Origin: Marinagarivorans cellulosilyticus
Lineage (GTDB): Bacteria; Pseudomonadota; Gammaproteobacteria; Pseudomonadales; Cellvibrionaceae
DNA length: 64,000 bases
NCBI RefSeq assembly: GCF_021655555.1
Contig: NZ_AP023086.1
Coordinates: 496,001-560,000, forward strand
Direction: 5' to 3'
Part shown: piece by piece, positions 26,205 to 35,711 of the stretch
How the letters are laid out: every line of letters begins with the position of its first letter
Numbering within the stretch: position 1 is the first letter of the stretch
Notes under the pieces: model-generated
Databases searched by the model: none
What the model saw: only the letters and a program-made list of their open reading frames with translations
Told to the model about the DNA's origin: nothing
Position numbers and translations under genes: made by a program

Positions 26205-28040
26205 CTAATCCAACTTACTCAAATCCCTAACCGCCCCTTTATCCGCACTGGTCGCAAAATGCGCATATGCCTTAAGCGCGGCACTCACTTTACGGGGGCG
26301 GTCTTTGGCGGGTTTCCAGCCTAGTTTGTCTTGCTCGGCGCGGCGGTGGGCGAGTTCTTCGTTGCTGAGTAATACATCAATCGTGCGGTTGGGGATGTCG
26401 ATTTTGATTTTATCGCCATCGCGTACCAAACCAATCGCGCCACCGGCTGCAGCCTCTGGCGAGGCGTGGCCAATACTCAAACCACTGGTGCCGCCACTAA
26501 AACGACCATCCGTTAATAGTGCACACGCTTTGCCAAGGCCTTTGGATTTAATGTAAGAGGTAGGGTAGAGCATCTCTTGCATGCCGGGGCCGCCTTTGGG
26601 GCCTTCGTAGCGCACAATAACTACATCGCCCGCTTTAACTTTGCCATCTAAAACATTGGCTACGGCTTCGTCTTGGCTTTCGGTAACGTGTGCGGTGCCT
26701 TCGAAGACTAAAATGCTTTCGTCTACGCCGGCGGTTTTTACTACGCAGCCATCTAGGGCAATGTTGCCGTAAAGTACGGCTAGGCCGCCTTCTAATGAGT
26801 AGGCGCTTTCTAGGCTGCGAATACAACCGTTGTCGCGGTCGGCATCTACCGAGGGCCAGCGGGTGCTTTGGCTAAAGGCGGTTTGCGTGGGAATACCCGC
26901 TGGGCCCGCTTTGAAAAATTCCATTACCTCGGGAGAGGCTTGGCGCATTACATCCCAAGTATCCAGTGCGTCCTTCATGGTAGCGCTGTGTACGGTGGGC
27001 ACGTGATTGTGCAATAAACCCGCGCGGTCTAGCTCGCCCAAAATACCCATTACGCCACCGGCACGGTGTACGTCTTCCATGTGGTAGTCTGGCGAGTTGG
27101 GGGCCACTTTACATAGCTGTGGCACCTTGTGGCTCATGCGGTCGATGTCTTTAAGAGTGAAGTCGATTTCGGCCTCTTGCGCGACCGCCAACAAATGCAA
27201 AATGGTGTTGGTGGAACCGCCCATCGCAATATCGAGTGCGATGGCGTTTTCGTAGGCTTCAAAACTACCCACATTGCGTGGCAGCAGGCTTTCTTCGTCG
27301 TTTTCGTAATAGCGCTTGGTGATATCCACAATTAAGTGGCCGGCGCGTTTGAAGAGCTGCTCGCGGTCGGCGTGGGTGGCTAGCATGCTGCCGTTGCCGG
27401 GCAAGCTTAAGCCCATGGCTTCGGTAAGGCAGTTCATCGAGTTTGCTGTGAACATGCCAGAGCAGCTGCCGCATGTAGGGCAAGCGCTGCGCTCGTATTC
27501 GGCCACTTTTTCATCGCTGGCGCTGTCGTCTACGGCAATAACCATGGCATCTACAAGGTCTAGTTTTTTATCGCTAAGCTTGGTTTTACCGGCTTCCATC
27601 GGCCCGCCAGAAACAAACACTACGGGGATGTTCAAACGCATGGCAGCCATTAGCATGCCAGGGGTAATTTTGTCGCAGTTAGAAATACACACCATGGCAT
27701 CGGCGCAGTGGGCATTAACCATGTACTCAACACTGTCCGCAATGATGTCGCGGCTTGGCAAGCTGTACAACATGCCATCGTGGCCCATGGCAATGCCGTC
27801 GTCTACGGCAATGGTGTTGAATTCTTTGGCAACGCCGCCGGCCGCTTCAATTTCGCGGGCTACTAACTGACCCATATCTTTTAAGTGAACGTGGCCTGGT
27901 ACAAATTGGGTAAAGGAGTTAACCACGGCGATGATGGGTTTTTGAAAGTCATCGTCTTTCATGCCGGTGGCACGCCACAAGGCGCGAGCGCCAGCCATAT
28001 TGCGGCCGGAAGTGGATGTTTTAGAGCGATACTGGGGCAT
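26205..28040 (-). CDS. ilvD: Dihydroxy-acid dehydratase
   Basis: 611 residues, start at the ATG 28040 (MPQYRSKTSTSGRNMAG, with AGAGGT just upstream). It dehydrates 2,3-dihydroxy-isovalerate and 2,3-dihydroxy-3-methylvalerate in isoleucine and valine synthesis, and also feeds pantothenate synthesis. Cytoplasmic. Family segments seen in order: NSFTQFVPGHVHL, ISNCDKITPGM (cluster-ligand Cys), ACPTCGSCSGMFTANSMN (second cluster-ligand region), GGSTNTILHL, DGRFSGGTSGLSIGH. Length matches the long bacterial form with a [4Fe-4S] cluster. It stands alone, without other ilv genes, and is divergent from the DUF418 gene. Confidence 0.98.
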   Translation of the reverse strand: MPQYRSKTSTSGRNMAGARALWRATGMKDDDFQKPIIAVVNSFTQFVPGHVHLKDMGQLVAREIEAAGGVAKEFNTIAVDDGIAMGHDGMLYSLPSRDIIADSVEYMVNAHCADAMVCISNCDKITPGMLMAAMRLNIPVVFVSGGPMEAGKTKLSDKKLDLVDAMVIAVDDSASDEKVAEYERSACPTCGSCSGMFTANSMNCLTEAMGLSLPGNGSMLATHADREQLFKRAGHLIVDITKRYYENDEESLLPRNVGSFEAYENAIALDIAMGGSTNTILHLLAVAQEAEIDFTLKDIDRMSHKVPQLCKVAPNSPDYHMEDVHRAGGVMGILGELDRAGLLHNHVPTVHSATMKDALDTWDVMRQASPEVMEFFKAGPAGIPTQTAFSQSTRWPSVDADRDNGCIRSLESAYSLEGGLAVLYGNIALDGCVVKTAGVDESILVFEGTAHVTESQDEAVANVLDGKVKAGDVVIVRYEGPKGGPGMQEMLYPTSYIKSKGLGKACALLTDGRFSGGTSGLSIGHASPEAAAGGAIGLVRDGDKIKIDIPNRTIDVLLSNEELAHRRAEQDKLGWKPAKDRPRKVSAALKAYAHFATSADKGAVRDLSKLD

Positions 28041-28380
28041 GAGAACCTCTTTGGTATGGGTTTGCCATTGCAAGGGCGTACATCACGGACTGGTGGGCGC
28101 TTTGGGCCGCGTAAGTCAGTTTGCCCTTGGGCGATAGTCATTGAATAAAGGGGCTAATAATAGCAAATTTAGAAGACGCCTGCCGATCTCGGTTTCTTCT
28201 AAAAAACCATAAAAAGTTCAGTGATTATCGTGCTTTGCGCTGGCGCTAGCCGTTGCATGCACGGCAAGAGGTTGGGGGGAACGGTATTGTGATTGTGCTC
28301 CTTACAGTAACGGCGTTGCTGGGCCTTAGAATATTTGGGGCTACTATACAGCTACCCTGTTAACCATATGGAGTGGCGCC
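28041..28380. other. Divergent promoter region of ilvD and the DUF418 gene
   Basis: 340 bp between the two start codons. No leader peptide or T-box-like structure could be recognised for ilvD. GGAG at 28370-28373 is the ribosome binding site for the ATG at 28381. Confidence 0.4.
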
Positions 28381-29553
28381 ATGACACAGTTAACCCCTTT
28401 AACTAGCGAGCGCTTGCTTGTTATCGATGCATTGCGCGGCTTTGCCCTAATGGGGCTATTTATTGTGCATGCGGTCGAATACTTTGAATTGTATTGGTAT
28501 AAACCCCAGCCGGGTTTTATCCACGATACGGTATTCTTTTTATTCGGTGGCAAAATGGCGGCAACGTTTGCGGTACTGTTTGGCGTTGCGGTTTATACCA
28601 TGTTGTTTCGCTATGAGCAGCGTGGTATCGATTTTCGTGGCCGCTTAGTGTGGCGGTTTGTGTTACTGATTGTGATGGGATATGCGCATGGCTTGCTTTA
28701 CGCTGGCGATATTCTCTTGCACTTGGGGCTATTGGGGTTGTTGTTGGTTGCCATTTGCCGCTTGCCTACCGCAGGCTTAATGCTTTTAGTCGCTTTTTGT
28801 TTTTTACAAGTGCCCACCTTATTCGATTTTGCAGCGACTTTTTCTGATGCGAATAGTACGACTCAGCAGCCGAAGTTTTGGGCATTATCGTGGCGCAATT
28901 TTGAGGTTTTTGCTTCGGCCCCGCTGGCGGAACTTTTTCGCTATAACGCCACGATGGCTTATGAAAATAAGTGGGTTTTTAACTTTGAGACCGGCAAATT
29001 TTGGACGATGGCCGGTTATGCCATAAGTGGTTTGGTATTGGGCCGAATCCATTTTTTTAATCAGCAAAAAAATGACGGGAGGTTTTTAAAGACAGGCTTA
29101 ATCGTTGGGCTGGCGGCTTCGATTATTATTTACGGCCTAAAGACATTGTGCGCCCCGATGATTGCTGAGGGCATGAGCCGTTGGTATTTTAATGAAATGT
29201 TGGGTAATTGCTTTAATACTTTAATGGTGGCAACGGGCATTTGCCTTTTCGCGTTTGTGTACCGTTATGAGTTTATACGCCGATTACAGCAGTTGTTAGT
29301 GCCTTGTGGCCGAATGAGCTTAACGCTGTACGTTAGCCAAAGTATTGTCTGCGTGCCCATTTTTTATGGTTTTGGCTTAGGTTGGTATGCTGAAGCTAGT
29401 CAATTGAGTGCGTTAATTCTTGGCTTTGTATTGTGGGGCCTGCAGATGCTTTTTGCCCATTGGTGGTTTGGCCGTTATGTTTATGGCCCGCTCGAATGGG
29501 GGTGGCGGGCGCTTACCTTGTTGCGCAGTGATGTTCCTTTTAGGCGGTTGTAA
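28381..29553 (+). CDS. DUF418 (YeiB-like) membrane protein
   Basis: 390 residues with about ten hydrophobic helices. The N-terminus ERLLVIDALRGFALMGLFIVHA is split over the usual first helix of the family, and the C-terminus GRMSLTLYVSQSIVC then FAHWWFGRYVYGPLEW is the DUF418 hallmark. Inner-membrane. The function of the family is unsettled; some members are linked to transport or modification of exported polymers. A weak hairpin at 29624-29642 may end the transcript. Confidence 0.88.
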   Translation: MTQLTPLTSERLLVIDALRGFALMGLFIVHAVEYFELYWYKPQPGFIHDTVFFLFGGKMAATFAVLFGVAVYTMLFRYEQRGIDFRGRLVWRFVLLIVMGYAHGLLYAGDILLHLGLLGLLLVAICRLPTAGLMLLVAFCFLQVPTLFDFAATFSDANSTTQQPKFWALSWRNFEVFASAPLAELFRYNATMAYENKWVFNFETGKFWTMAGYAISGLVLGRIHFFNQQKNDGRFLKTGLIVGLAASIIIYGLKTLCAPMIAEGMSRWYFNEMLGNCFNTLMVATGICLFAFVYRYEFIRRLQQLLVPCGRMSLTLYVSQSIVCVPIFYGFGLGWYAEASQLSALILGFVLWGLQMLFAHWWFGRYVYGPLEWGWRALTLLRSDVPFRRL

Positions 29554-30312
29554 TACAAAATGAAAACAATAGCTATGTCTGCTATTTAAAGCGTTGCATT
29601 ACCAAGCCCTTAATCCAAGGCAGAGCTGCATTACTTGCAGCTTTATATACACGCCTAAACGCTAACGTGCTGCCCCTTGCTTGGGTAGCATAATTCTTTA
29701 ATCTCCACTCCATAAGCACCAAGTTGTTGCGTTCTGTAAGCATAGCGATGGTGCAAAAAACGGCGTTAGCTCTACGTTTTTTTGAATAGAGAATCGCTTG
29801 AAGCTGTTCGCTCTAGGCCCATTCGTAAGTTAATAAATGATCTAAACTTGGGTTTCTAAAAAGTTAGACCGTAGAATACAAAAAATTTCACATCACTTGC
29901 AGAAACACTTATAACGCAGAGGCGTTTTTATTTCCAAATTATTTAGGCTGTTATAGCGGCCAATGAGTGTGCTGTAATTTCGATGCTTTGCTTTTATTGA
30001 TTTAGGCTTGTACTTTTTTAACTCTCAGTTGTGGCGGGTGAGTACGTTTGCGTGTGCATTAAATAATTTGGGGCCAGGTAATCTATCTCGGGGAGGTTCT
30101 TTTATGAAGTGCGTCAAACTTTGTGGTTTGTGGGGATGTTAATGCGTGGCACAAATATCGCAATGGTGTAGATTAAAACGGGCGTTTTAATGCAGGGCAG
30201 TTTACTGCCCTTGCAAAAAGGGCTACCAAAGGTGCTAAGGGCTACGTGTGGCAGTGTTCTATAGCGCTTAAGTTCTGGGTCATTTATCGCATAAAATAGG
30301 TTTGAGGTGCAT
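29554..30312. other. Long intergenic region
   Basis: 759 bp. Apart from the hairpin at 29624-29642 it contains a second hairpin AGGGCAG ttta CTGCCCT at 30194-30211. No coding frame with a domain was found. GAGGTG at 30304-30309 serves the ATG at 30313. Confidence 0.4.
29624..29645 (+). terminator. Candidate weak terminator after the DUF418 gene
   Basis: AGCTGCA (29624-29630), 5-base loop, TGCAGCT (29636-29642), then TTATA rather than a long T-run. Confidence 0.4.
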
Positions 30313-31848
30313 ATGCCTGTTTCGCAAGAGAGCATTCGGCCACTTGATGGGGCAATTATTGACTATTGCTGCGCTTTTTTTGGGCGTACATTAACGTTGT
30401 GCTGGCAGGATCTTCCTGTTCAGCAGCGTGGTAGTCGGCAAGTATTGTTAAATTTAAAAGATTACTTTTTAGCGGCATTAACGCATGATTTTTTAGGTTG
30501 TATTAGTGCGATTGACGAGGTGTGCGATGCGCCGCATTGGGGAAGCCGCCAAGATGGCGTGGAATTTCTAGATGCATTAGAGGCGGCATTAGTGCGCCAG
30601 TGTACAGAATCTTGTGCTGTTTCTTTGTTGGAAATTCAGCAGCACTTAACCGCAACCTCATCCTACAATACATTAGCCTTCGACCCACGCACGATTATGG
30701 CGTTTGTGGTGGCTGCGGTATTAAAAAGTAAGCTCGAACCTAAAGTGGGAAGCGCATTGTGCTATGCCTTTATTAATCGCTTAGGGTTAAGTATTGGAGT
30801 TTTCTATAAAACATTGGTTGATGTACTAAAGGGCTACATCCCTGACGATCAAAACCAAACAGCAAGTGAGCATGCACTTGGCTCTAGCACTAGCAATAAT
30901 ATGCACGCGCCCCCTTTGTCGGCTAGAAATGCCGGGGAGCCAGCAGGGCGAAGTGAGATTAATGGCCTAACAGGATATATACAGCGCTTTTATACCTCCA
31001 ATTTATACACTCAATCCAACCCGCCTTATTTGGCAGCATTGTTTCAGCATATTTATGCGGCGCTGCTTTGTTATATTCGCGATAGCTGTGATGAAGTGGA
31101 AAAAAAATCCACGATACTGCGTCAGGTTTTGCAAGAGTTATACAGCCTTACCGAGTTAGAAAATAACCTATTTTTACAACCCAATAAAATCTTTGACCGA
31201 ATAACCGAGCGGCTCAACGAGCCAGAACCGTATTTGTGTCGAACCTTAAACTATGTAAGTGAAGAGCTTTCGGCTTTTAACCGTTTGCATAGTGCGCGGT
31301 ATGGTGTTGCTAGGTTATCCCTTGACGAGCAACCATTTGAGCATTTTGTTGAAGATGATAACGAATTCGCGGAGCTTGAATTGGACCTTCAAAATAGGCC
31401 CAGTGATTTATTAAATTTACAAATGGTTAAATCTGTACTCGAGCAAGATGCTTTTTCTGGCGCACAGAGCACCCATCAGCAGGCGTGCATCACAAATGTT
31501 TTTCAGCATGTAGAGCGATTAATTAACCAAGCCTTGATGAACTGCTCTGCTGGCGAGGTCTCTCATTTTATAGATCGTTATTGGCGCCATGCTCTATCGG
31601 TAACGGGGCTGCGCGAGGGGGTGGATAGTTTAGCGTGGTGCGATGCTATAGCATTACTCGACGAGCTTTGCTTGGTACAAGTAATGGCCGCTGTAGATGA
31701 AGATATGCAAAGTATAATTATGGAACGCATGCGCGAAATTGATAAGCACTACCTAAGTTACAACGACTTTTTAGAGCGTGAAGAATATTTACAAGGCGTT
31801 GATGTGATTGGGTCCCAAAGCTCTCTCGGTGTGACATCTCGGCATTAA
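30313..31848 (+). CDS. Hypothetical protein, distantly DUF1631-like
   Basis: 511 residues from ATG 30313, with GAGG about 5 bases upstream (GTG 30307 is possible but would overlap the binding site). No signal peptide or membrane helix. The segment FDPRTIMAFVVAAVLKSK...FYKTLVDVLKGYIPDD aligns by eye with PLSPRKICTAFKQA...FYRQLNGVLAERGILPD of the clear DUF1631 protein at 62019, so it looks like a shortened distant relative. DUF1631 has no defined role. It is convergent with the next gene and separated from it by a hairpin. Confidence 0.55.
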   Translation: MPVSQESIRPLDGAIIDYCCAFFGRTLTLCWQDLPVQQRGSRQVLLNLKDYFLAALTHDFLGCISAIDEVCDAPHWGSRQDGVEFLDALEAALVRQCTESCAVSLLEIQQHLTATSSYNTLAFDPRTIMAFVVAAVLKSKLEPKVGSALCYAFINRLGLSIGVFYKTLVDVLKGYIPDDQNQTASEHALGSSTSNNMHAPPLSARNAGEPAGRSEINGLTGYIQRFYTSNLYTQSNPPYLAALFQHIYAALLCYIRDSCDEVEKKSTILRQVLQELYSLTELENNLFLQPNKIFDRITERLNEPEPYLCRTLNYVSEELSAFNRLHSARYGVARLSLDEQPFEHFVEDDNEFAELELDLQNRPSDLLNLQMVKSVLEQDAFSGAQSTHQQACITNVFQHVERLINQALMNCSAGEVSHFIDRYWRHALSVTGLREGVDSLAWCDAIALLDELCLVQVMAAVDEDMQSIIMERMREIDKHYLSYNDFLEREEYLQGVDVIGSQSSLGVTSRH

Positions 31849-31892
31849 TTTTTTCGCTAATATTTAATAAAAAACGCTACTAACGTTGCCGC

Positions 31893-31925
31893 AAAGGAGC
31901 ATTTAAAAGTTAAATGCCCCCTTTC
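31893..31925. terminator. Hairpin between convergent genes
   Basis: AAAGG-A-GCATTTA pairs with TAAATGC-C-CCCTTT (31894-31923), a long stem with one or two mismatches. It lies between the stops of 30313-31848 and 31936-33699 and probably ends both. Confidence 0.6.
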
Positions 31926-31935
31926 GATTAGTGGC

Positions 31936-33699
31936 TTATAATCCAACCCGTGAAGGTAGGCGTTGTTCGCAATCTTTTGCATTCGTTGGAATAGATTGTG
32001 TTTGTTCGGCAAAGCCGGCTTCACTGTGCCATACCCTAATTTCACCGTCGTAATCAAAACGAATTTGTTGGTAGTTTACGCCGCTAATGGCGGTTTCGCC
32101 GGCGGGTTTCATAATGGCTTGGTAGTTAGCACCTAAAAAGTCAAAGGTTAAGAGTAAACTGTAAGAGCTTGGGTTTTCGGCGGTGGCGCCTAGTAAGCTC
32201 CAAAAGCCATTTAATACTTCGCCGCGGAAATTCCCTTCACCTAAGCGCGTTTGACTGGCGCCATCTATGTATTTGGCGCAGGCAATAATACTGCCCGATA
32301 AACCAGAACCGCCAGCAGTAAAATAAAGCTCTAGCTCTATGTCATTTAAATTGTTGGGTGCGAAACCTAAATCTAAATCAGAAATTTTAAGTTGTTTACC
32401 ACCTAAATTGGTAAAGGCGCTGGCGTCGTCGCGAACCCGTGCGGCATTGGTAATGTCTTGTGCAGTTTCGAAGTCGCTGCCGGTAAAGTCGTTATTGGCT
32501 AGGGCGTTAATGTCTGCTTGATCATCACTTAGGGCGACGCGCAAGGTTTCTAATTTGGAATCATTTCCTGGGTCTAAAAAGAAACTAAATGCATTATTAA
32601 TATCGGTGTCGTTTTCTGCTCGTTCATTCACCGCTTTAATAACAACGGCTTCGAGCGCACGCGCATTACCCAATACTTGGCCTTGGTCCATCGAAACATC
32701 AAGTACATTTAAAAGCCGGTTAACCACCGGCGGAATTTGCGCGGCCAGTGTTGCCGCGCGCGCGTGTTTATTCGGCGCATCGGTCGAACCCATATCCGAT
32801 GGCAGTGCAATATCTCGCTGCGTGTAAATGGCGCGAATGCGATCTTCGGCATTATCCAAAATACTGATCAGCTGGGTGTTGTCTGTGAGTGTTGTATCGA
32901 GGTTTTGCTCTGGGCGGGCTAAGCTTGCCGCTAGGCTTTCGTAAATCGATTGGCTGGCGTCGTTGGGCATGCCGGTATTGTCGTGCATGGCTTCATAGTT
33001 ATCGTCAATGCGGTCGCTCAGTACGGTGACTGTTTTATGCAGTTTTATTGCTGTATTCAGCAGGTACGAGTGCACCTCGCCATTGCCAGCGCTATTGAGG
33101 TAATCCACATCAAGGTCGCTAGGCTCGATACCGAGCGCATTTAATACATTGCTTGTGTCAGTGTTGTCCTCAATTGAGGTGAGTAGTGTCGTAATGGGTG
33201 AAATAACGGTATTTTTAGTGTCGCTGTCGATGCGGGCATCTATACGGCGGCTCAGCTGGCCAATAAAGGGCTCGCCAGTGAGTATGTCGTAGCCGCCATC
33301 TATGCGAATAACAACATCAGAGAATGACGACACCGTATTTAGGCAGTATTGCTGTTGCTCGGGCTCGGCATCGGCTGCGCAGTAGTTGGTATCGGTATTC
33401 GGGTTGTAGCCGTAGTAGCCCTCGTCATCGGTAAATGCATAAGGCTCCCATGGGTCTCGGGTGGCATTGTTATTGGTGTCGATAAACACCTTAGAGCGTG
33501 CGATATGACCATCGATGGCGACACCGCTAAAACTATTATTTAGTGTTGAGGCGTGACCGCGGTCTTGCTCGCCGCTACCACCACATGCGCCCAATACCAA
33601 AGTTGCACCCAATAATACGGCAGTGGCCAACGGCTTACGTGGTAGTGAATAGGGCAAGCCCTGTGCTGTGCGTTGTTGTGCGTTGTGTTGTGTCGTCAT
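31936..33699 (-). CDS. Large lipoprotein with an SdrD-like calcium-loop repeat
   Basis: 587 residues from the ATG at 33699 (a GTG 12 bases upstream is possible). Lipobox LVLGAC is followed by an acidic loop FIDTNNNATRDPWEPYAFTDDEGYYGYN, typical of the SdrD_B/Cna-B-like 'DxNxNxxxDxxE...TDxxGxY' fold; it is short here and needs Ca2+ in known proteins. The rest is alpha-helical with an Asp/Asn-rich middle and a beta-rich C-terminal part. No enzyme motif. It precedes the TraF-like outer membrane protein gene and both are on the minus strand. Confidence 0.65.
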   Translation of the reverse strand: MTTQHNAQQRTAQGLPYSLPRKPLATAVLLGATLVLGACGGSGEQDRGHASTLNNSFSGVAIDGHIARSKVFIDTNNNATRDPWEPYAFTDDEGYYGYNPNTDTNYCAADAEPEQQQYCLNTVSSFSDVVIRIDGGYDILTGEPFIGQLSRRIDARIDSDTKNTVISPITTLLTSIEDNTDTSNVLNALGIEPSDLDVDYLNSAGNGEVHSYLLNTAIKLHKTVTVLSDRIDDNYEAMHDNTGMPNDASQSIYESLAASLARPEQNLDTTLTDNTQLISILDNAEDRIRAIYTQRDIALPSDMGSTDAPNKHARAATLAAQIPPVVNRLLNVLDVSMDQGQVLGNARALEAVVIKAVNERAENDTDINNAFSFFLDPGNDSKLETLRVALSDDQADINALANNDFTGSDFETAQDITNAARVRDDASAFTNLGGKQLKISDLDLGFAPNNLNDIELELYFTAGGSGLSGSIIACAKYIDGASQTRLGEGNFRGEVLNGFWSLLGATAENPSSYSLLLTFDFLGANYQAIMKPAGETAISGVNYQQIRFDYDGEIRVWHSEAGFAEQTQSIPTNAKDCEQRLPSRVGL

Positions 33700-33788
33700 G
33701 TTTCGTACCACGTTGTGCTTGGTGAATAGACACGGGCCTTAGCCGGTGCTTTAAATCGTTATTGCCCTTGCTACTTAAAACTTGCTGG

Positions 33789-35201
33789 CTAAAACCGCTC
33801 CTCAAAGCTCAGGGCAAAGCCTACGCCTCGAGGCGCTTTTTCGTCGTCTACGATGATGTCGTCGAGTGCCATGTTGAAATCTAAATTGACGATGCCGCCA
33901 AAGGTAATGCCCAGGCCTAAGTAGCTAAGCTTAGAGCCGGCTAAATTTTTGCTATAGCTGCCGCGCAAACCTGGAATCCAGTAGTTACTTGGGTGGTAGC
34001 TGGTCGAGGCGGCAAACCATTGGTTCTCTTGGCCTACGGTATCGTCGTAACTGGCTAGCTCAGCAGAGGCTGAAACCAGCCAATTACTGGCAATAAAATA
34101 GCTGCCATCGACGGTAATAACAGGGTTCTTTTTGTGGGTTTCATAGGCTTTAATATCGCCTTTGTCGGCAAAATAGCGGGCGGCAAAGCAGCTGTTTTGC
34201 TGTGGCCCACTAGGGTATTCCTCACAGTTAACTCCAACTGCTCCGTAATCGAACGAGGGTGCGTTTAGGTTGGTTAGCGAGGCGCCTAGCCGGTAGTTAG
34301 GGGCAGTCCATACTGCGCCAAAGTCTAACCCTATGCTGGTCGAGCGAATGCGGTTGTTTTTGTATTCGTCCTTTACAACATCTTCGATGTCTTGGTTGCC
34401 TAGCGAGTCCAAGTAAAATACTTGCTTGCTTAGTTCGAGATCATAAATATTAAATTTGGCGCCCCAGATCAGCTGGGTGCCTTCAGTGCCCCAAAGGTTC
34501 TCGCCGTATATTTGGCTGTAGCCAACGGCAAGTTTCTTTTGTAAGCCGCTTTTTATATAAGCTGAAGTATTGGTAGCAAAGGTGGTTTTGCTGTCGTCGT
34601 AAATGAGTTCGTCGGCTAAAACGCTTAGGTTAATCTGGCTTTCGATGTTGAGCTCAAACATAATCGTGCCCGGTAAAAAGCCAGGCCGCCAGTACAGCGG
34701 GAGCGGTGGAACATACGTGCCTGCGGTGGTTTTTAAATAGCCGTCGTCCCCGGCTTGCTCAATAACTGCGTTAAAGCGGTCGAGGGTTTCGTTGACGCTA
34801 TCTTCTTCGGCGTTGTTGGGGTCGTCCAAAATGTCGATAAGCTCGTCAATGTCGTCTACGAAGTTGTCGACTTGGCCTAGCTCGGTACTGCTCGATAGGC
34901 TAAAAAAATAACTCATACGAAAGCGTTCGTCTGAATCAATCATTAATTCGCCCATTGCTGGGTTGTGCATACCGCTATAAAGCGCAAGGTGGTTGGCGCT
35001 TTGCCCAGTGGTAAAAGCCTGCGAATGGTTTAGCAGGTTGCCGCCTGCATTTGCGTTTGGCGCAGCAATAGCCGCTAACAACCCTGCGGTTAATAATGTG
35101 CAAGCGCCATAGCGCGCAATATTGTGAATTCGTGCCGTGGAAATATCTGAGGATAATATTGAATAATTATTGACCGGCTTAAGCTTCGGTGGTGTTTTCA
35201 C
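33789..35201 (-). CDS. TraF-like outer membrane beta-barrel protein
   Basis: 470 residues from GTG 35201; AAGGAG lies 6 bases upstream and the signal peptide (ending ANA|GG) then sits close to the N-terminus. The C-terminal half is made of alternating strands (LSYLGLGITFGGIVNLDFNMAL, GVGFALSFEERF), and the protein ends with the aromatic F of outer-membrane barrels. NHLALYSGMHNPAMGEL near the mature start and the overall layout recall the 'conjugal transfer protein TraF' family (PF13729). That name comes from plasmid operons, but chromosomal copies without other tra genes, as here, are common and have no known role. Confidence 0.75.
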   Translation of the reverse strand: MKTPPKLKPVNNYSILSSDISTARIHNIARYGACTLLTAGLLAAIAAPNANAGGNLLNHSQAFTTGQSANHLALYSGMHNPAMGELMIDSDERFRMSYFFSLSSSTELGQVDNFVDDIDELIDILDDPNNAEEDSVNETLDRFNAVIEQAGDDGYLKTTAGTYVPPLPLYWRPGFLPGTIMFELNIESQINLSVLADELIYDDSKTTFATNTSAYIKSGLQKKLAVGYSQIYGENLWGTEGTQLIWGAKFNIYDLELSKQVFYLDSLGNQDIEDVVKDEYKNNRIRSTSIGLDFGAVWTAPNYRLGASLTNLNAPSFDYGAVGVNCEEYPSGPQQNSCFAARYFADKGDIKAYETHKKNPVITVDGSYFIASNWLVSASAELASYDDTVGQENQWFAASTSYHPSNYWIPGLRGSYSKNLAGSKLSYLGLGITFGGIVNLDFNMALDDIIVDDEKAPRGVGFALSFEERF

Positions 35202-35711
35202 GAATGACTCCTTGTTTATTGCACAACAGCGCTGGCCGCGAATACCCCAAGGGGCCTTTAATAAAAACACTAGACAAAGAACAGGCCTAAGAACGAGCAG
35301 AATGGCTGTATATATCAACAAAATCTGGAGTGGGAATTGTTTAGTCCTGAAGGGAGCTGTTAAGAATTAAGTGACCTAAAAAGGATATTTTGATGTTTTT
35401 TTAGGCGTCATTAAAATGTCTGAAAATGTGACGTTGATGTTGATTTCAGCGTCATGACGTATTTTCGTCGAGGGGGAACTGGCAGAAAATGGTCGCCGGT
35501 CAGGGCATGCAAAAAAAGTATCCTTATTTGTAACAATGTGCCACTTTTTGCGTTACGGGTATTAAAACTGCGAGATAGTTGTTGCAAAACAATATAAAGA
35601 CTTAACAAAAGTGGGTGTTGCACGCACAATAAACGCTTTTGCGTGTGATTTTGATCATAATTTGAACAATATAACTACTGGCCAGTTATTATCTGGGGTA
35701 ATATTTCCCAC
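35202..35711. other. Divergent promoter region of the TraF-like and DUF6502 genes
   Basis: 510 bp. An inverted repeat ATAACT (35671-35676) and AGTTAT (35684-35689) lies just upstream of the DUF6502 gene and could be an operator. TGATCA occurs at about 35652-35657. No small gene is convincing. Confidence 0.4.

Noticed and set aside
27316..27870. Long plus-strand open frame opposite ilvD
   Set aside because: It lies inside the highly conserved ilvD gene on the other strand and shows no domain, so it is a codon-bias shadow.
33789..35201. Conjugation or plasmid origin from the TraF-like gene
   Set aside because: No other transfer gene, relaxase or origin is present, and chromosomal TraF-like barrels without tra genes are common.
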